Source: Chryseobacterium indologenes (GTDB lineage: Bacteria > Bacteroidota > Bacteroidia > Flavobacteriales > Weeksellaceae). Taken from it: a stretch of 64,000 nucleotides of DNA. Made by a program: the position numbers and the translations under genes. Shown one piece after another: positions 61,304 through 64,000 of the stretch (the stretch's first letter is position 1; each line of letters starts with the position of its first letter). The DNA is taken from NCBI GenBank assembly GCA_001013295.1, contig LAZY01000005.1, forward strand, positions 1 to 64,000, read 5' to 3'. The notes beneath the pieces are model-generated. The model had not been told where the DNA came from and did not search any database. It saw nothing but the letters and a program-made list of their open reading frames with translations.

Positions 61304-63998
61304 TCTCGCTTTATTTTTTGTAGTCTTGTTTTATCTTGCTCTTTTATTCTTAGTTGCCCACCTGGCAGAGAAGAAGAAAGGTAAGCGCTGGATCAACAAT
61401 CCTTATATTTATGCATTGTCTCTCGCCGTGTATTGTACAGCATGGACGTACTACGGAAGTATTGGAGTAGCTGCAACAAGCGGATTAAATTATTTACCGA
61501 TCTACATTGGCCCTGTCATGATTATTCCGGCATGGATCTACATCAACACCCGGATTGTAAGGATTTCCAGAGTCAATAAAATAAGCAGCCTTGCCGATTT
61601 TATTTCTTTGAGGTACGGAAACAGCAGAAGCTTCAGCGCTATCATTACCATTGTATGTCTTCTGGCCATTGTTCCTTATATCGGACTTCAGATCAAAGCC
61701 ATTTCAGAAACTTTTCATTTGGTGACGGAAACTCCAATGTCAAAAGATATACTCACGGACAATGCCACATTTGTAGTGGTTTTAATTGCTCTGTTTTCTT
61801 CTTATTACGGCACCAAATATGTAGATGCTTCAGAAAAACGTCTGGGAATTATCTCTGCGATTGCCCTGGAAAGCTTTTTAAAACTTTTCTTCATTATTAT
61901 TCTTGGATTTTTTGTCATTTATTATGTATTTGACGGGTTTTCGGATATTTATCAGAAAGCAAGCAGGTTTCATGATTTTAAAGCAAAAAACACTTTCAAC
62001 GGGATTGAAGGTGCGATGAACTGGATGGTTTTATGCATGATTTCCGCTACAGCAATCTGTATACTGCCAAGACAATTCCACACCGCTATTGTTGAAAACC
62101 GACAGGAAAAGCACATCAGAACAGCAGTCTGGTTTTTCCCGCTTTACCTTTTGATATTCACGGTATTTATTTTTCCGATCGCATGGGGTGGAAGATTAAT
62201 TTTTGACGGACAGAAGGTCAATCCTGAATTCTATTCTATTTTAATTCCGCAGCATTTTGACAATACGCTGATTACGGTTCTGGTATTTCTTGGCGGATTA
62301 AGTTCATGTATTTCCATGATCATCATCTCTGCAATCACTTTATCGATCATGCTTTCGAATAACCTCATCATTCCTTACGGTCTGTTGGGAAAACTTAAGT
62401 CTGAAAATGAAGAACAGAACACCAGAAGCATCACGAACATCAGAAAATTCAGCATTTTCGCATTGATCATCATGGCTTTTGCTTTTTATAAATACTTTAT
62501 CCTGAAAACGTCACTGGATTCTGTAGGTTTGATTTCTTTTGTGGTGATTGCCCAGCTTGCTCCTGCATTTTTCGGGGCATTATTCTGGAGAAGAGGAAGT
62601 TATAAAGGTGCTGTTGCAGGATTAGCTGCCGGACTCGCCATCTGCTATTTCGGGCTGATCATTCCACAGTATTATTTTTCATATAATCAGGAATTCAAAG
62701 GGGTATTGAGAGAAATGTATGATGCTTTCGGATTTTTTACCATTCCTTATTTGGGAAGAATTCCGCAGATCTTTTTCTGGTCACTTTTGGTAAATACCGG
62801 TTTATTCACCATTATTTCAGTAAGCATCAAAGGAAACTACCGTGAAAGAAATTTTGCTGAGCTCTACGTGGATATAGACAAATATATTCAAAATCATGAA
62901 AATGCTTTCATCTGGCGAGGCACCGCGTATATTTCCGATATTCAGAATATTCTTGAAAGATTTTTAGGGAAGAATAAAACTGAGCAGGCCCTTAGAATTT
63001 TCAATTTAAAATATAATATTGACTCCAAAACAGAAACTGCCGATTCAAGGTTCATTAAATTTTCAGAAAACCTCCTGGCCGGAAGAATAGGAACTGCCTC
63101 TGCAAAAATCCTGATCGAAGGAGTCACCAAAGAGGATAAAATATCCTTAAAAGAAGTACTCGACATCCTTGAAGAATCTAAAGAAAACATCAGCCTCAAT
63201 AAGAAACTCACAGAGCAATCTGAAGAACTACAAAAATTATCTGATGACCTGAGAACCGCCAATGAAAATCTGATCGTCAAAGACCGCCAGAAAGACGACT
63301 TCCTGGATTCTGTAGCCCACGAACTCAGAACCCCGATTACCGCCATCCGCTCTGCAGGAGAAATTCTGGCAGATGATGACGACATTCCTTTTGAGATCAA
63401 ACAGGAGTTTTTAAATAACATCATCACAGAATCTGACAGACTAAGCGAAATCATCAATGACATTCTTTATCTGGACAAGCTTCAGCACGGTGAAATCTCA
63501 TTACACATCCGCCAAAACAATATTATTGAAACATACAAAAAAGCATTAAACCCACTCCTCCATCTGATCCAGCAGAAAAATATCCATTTAAGTGAAGTTA
63601 ATCTTTTGAATCAGCCTATATTTGAATACGATGAAGCAAGAATGATTCAGCTGCTGCAAAACATCTGGGGAAATGCGTTGAAATTTACAGAAGAACAGGG
63701 AACGATACAGACAAAGCTCTCCGAAAAGGATAATCAGCTGATGATCTCGATCTTTAATACAGGTAAACTGATCCCTGAAGAAGATCTGGAAATGATCTTT
63801 GACAAATTTTATCAATCTAAAAATCAAAATATTTTAAAACCTACCGGAAGCGGGCTCGGACTGGCCATTTCAAAAAAAATCATCCAGGCTCACGGAGGAA
63901 GTATAAAAGCGGAAAACAGCGGACTGGGTGTGACTTTCACAATAACCCTTCCTGAAAAAACGATAAAAGAGATTACAAATGAAGTTGAACACCACTAA
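61296..63998 (+). CDS. SLC5-like transporter-STAC-histidine kinase fusion
   Basis: The 900-residue protein has a SLC5 (sodium:solute symporter) half of about 13 TM helices (residues 1-500, with YYGSIGVAATSGLNYLPIYIGP), a STAC-like linker (about 535-640, with FIKFSENLLAGRIGTASAKILIEG), a DHp helix with the H-box FLDSVAHELRTPITAIRSAGEIL (His ~ 677) and a catalytic domain with N-box and GSGLGLAISKKIIQAHGG. It likely senses or transports a carbon substrate and signals through a response regulator that lies beyond the window's end. The gene ends at the TAA 63996-63998 and is complete. Confidence 0.9.
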   Translation: MNSLALFFVVLFYLALLFLVAHLAEKKKGKRWINNPYIYALSLAVYCTAWTYYGSIGVAATSGLNYLPIYIGPVMIIPAWIYINTRIVRISRVNKISSLADFISLRYGNSRSFSAIITIVCLLAIVPYIGLQIKAISETFHLVTETPMSKDILTDNATFVVVLIALFSSYYGTKYVDASEKRLGIISAIALESFLKLFFIIILGFFVIYYVFDGFSDIYQKASRFHDFKAKNTFNGIEGAMNWMVLCMISATAICILPRQFHTAIVENRQEKHIRTAVWFFPLYLLIFTVFIFPIAWGGRLIFDGQKVNPEFYSILIPQHFDNTLITVLVFLGGLSSCISMIIISAITLSIMLSNNLIIPYGLLGKLKSENEEQNTRSITNIRKFSIFALIIMAFAFYKYFILKTSLDSVGLISFVVIAQLAPAFFGALFWRRGSYKGAVAGLAAGLAICYFGLIIPQYYFSYNQEFKGVLREMYDAFGFFTIPYLGRIPQIFFWSLLVNTGLFTIISVSIKGNYRERNFAELYVDIDKYIQNHENAFIWRGTAYISDIQNILERFLGKNKTEQALRIFNLKYNIDSKTETADSRFIKFSENLLAGRIGTASAKILIEGVTKEDKISLKEVLDILEESKENISLNKKLTEQSEELQKLSDDLRTANENLIVKDRQKDDFLDSVAHELRTPITAIRSAGEILADDDDIPFEIKQEFLNNIITESDRLSEIINDILYLDKLQHGEISLHIRQNNIIETYKKALNPLLHLIQQKNIHLSEVNLLNQPIFEYDEARMIQLLQNIWGNALKFTEEQGTIQTKLSEKDNQLMISIFNTGKLIPEEDLEMIFDKFYQSKNQNILKPTGSGLGLAISKKIIQAHGGSIKAENSGLGVTFTITLPEKTIKEITNEVEHH

Positions 63999-64000
63999 AG

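Overview
The window looks like a chromosomal stretch of a low-GC Bacteroidota, most likely Chryseobacterium or a close Flavobacteriia relative. Three things point there: promoter-like sequences of the Bacteroidota type (TTTG, about 19-24 bases, TAnnTTTG) rather than E. coli -35/-10 boxes; Bacteroidota-type gene content (type VI secretion subtype iii VgrG with a DUF4280 PAAR-like tip, DUF2911, PepSY/TonB iron uptake, 7TM-AraC regulator, acyl-ornithine carbamoyltransferase in place of canonical ArgF); and many short AT-rich dispersed palindromic repeats between genes. The genus is my inference; no rRNA gene is present.

Layout. 0.1-4.4 kb (minus): a VgrG module with a polysaccharide-deacetylase-like cargo, a membrane-anchored Asp-box protein that may be its immunity partner, and a PAAR-like tip protein. 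4.4-7.1 kb: repeats, tRNA-Ser(UGA), a membrane-anchored unknown protein, an XRE regulator and a hairpin array. 7.2-26.4 kb: a mixed housekeeping and accessory region: aspartyl-protease-like proteins, secreted alpha/beta hydrolases, a VOC protein, trxB, holA, a lone HsdR_N nuclease domain, HAD phosphatase plus a decayed partial copy of it, ogt, DinB, a Crp/Fnr regulator, and a SRPBCC-EVE-MarR operon. 26.4-31.3 kb (minus): an iron-uptake group (TonB siderophore receptor, PepSY membrane protein, siderophore-esterase-like hydrolase) with an operator-like palindrome upstream. 31.5-41.1 kb: lipoproteins and hypotheticals, a second esterase, a 7TM-AraC regulator and two decayed genes. 41.2-47.1 kb (minus): pyrB-carA-[S23 four-helix-bundle gene]-carB, preceded by a leader that looks like a complete pyrBI-style attenuator. 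48.0-56.9 kb (minus): the whole arginine pathway as GNAT(N-acylglutamate synthase candidate)-argG-argC-argD-argF'-argB-argE-like-argH. 57.0-57.4 kb: a divergent zinc-ribbon/HTH protein resembling the DNA-binding half of an IS1-type transposase. 57.6-64 kb (plus): outer-membrane porin, MHS-type transporter, two small membrane proteins, and an SLC5 transporter-STAC-histidine kinase fusion that ends just inside the window.

How the genes fit together. Carbamoyl phosphate from CarAB feeds both PyrB (pyrimidines) and ArgF' (arginine). No argJ is present, so the pathway is linear: acylate glutamate, ArgB, ArgC, ArgD, carbamoylate acyl-ornithine, deacylate acyl-citrulline, ArgG, ArgH. The most promising regulatory candidates are the pyr attenuator with its 23-codon leader peptide, and the transposase-derived protein divergent to the arginine operon with paired 14-bp direct repeats in its promoter. 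Other points of note are the S23-type gene inserted between carA and carB, the Val at position 90 of ArgF' (the acyl-group specificity position), the tetranucleotide repeat upstream of a lipoprotein hydrolase, and several new-looking dispersed repeat families. I found no CRISPR array, rRNA gene, complete insertion sequence or prophage.
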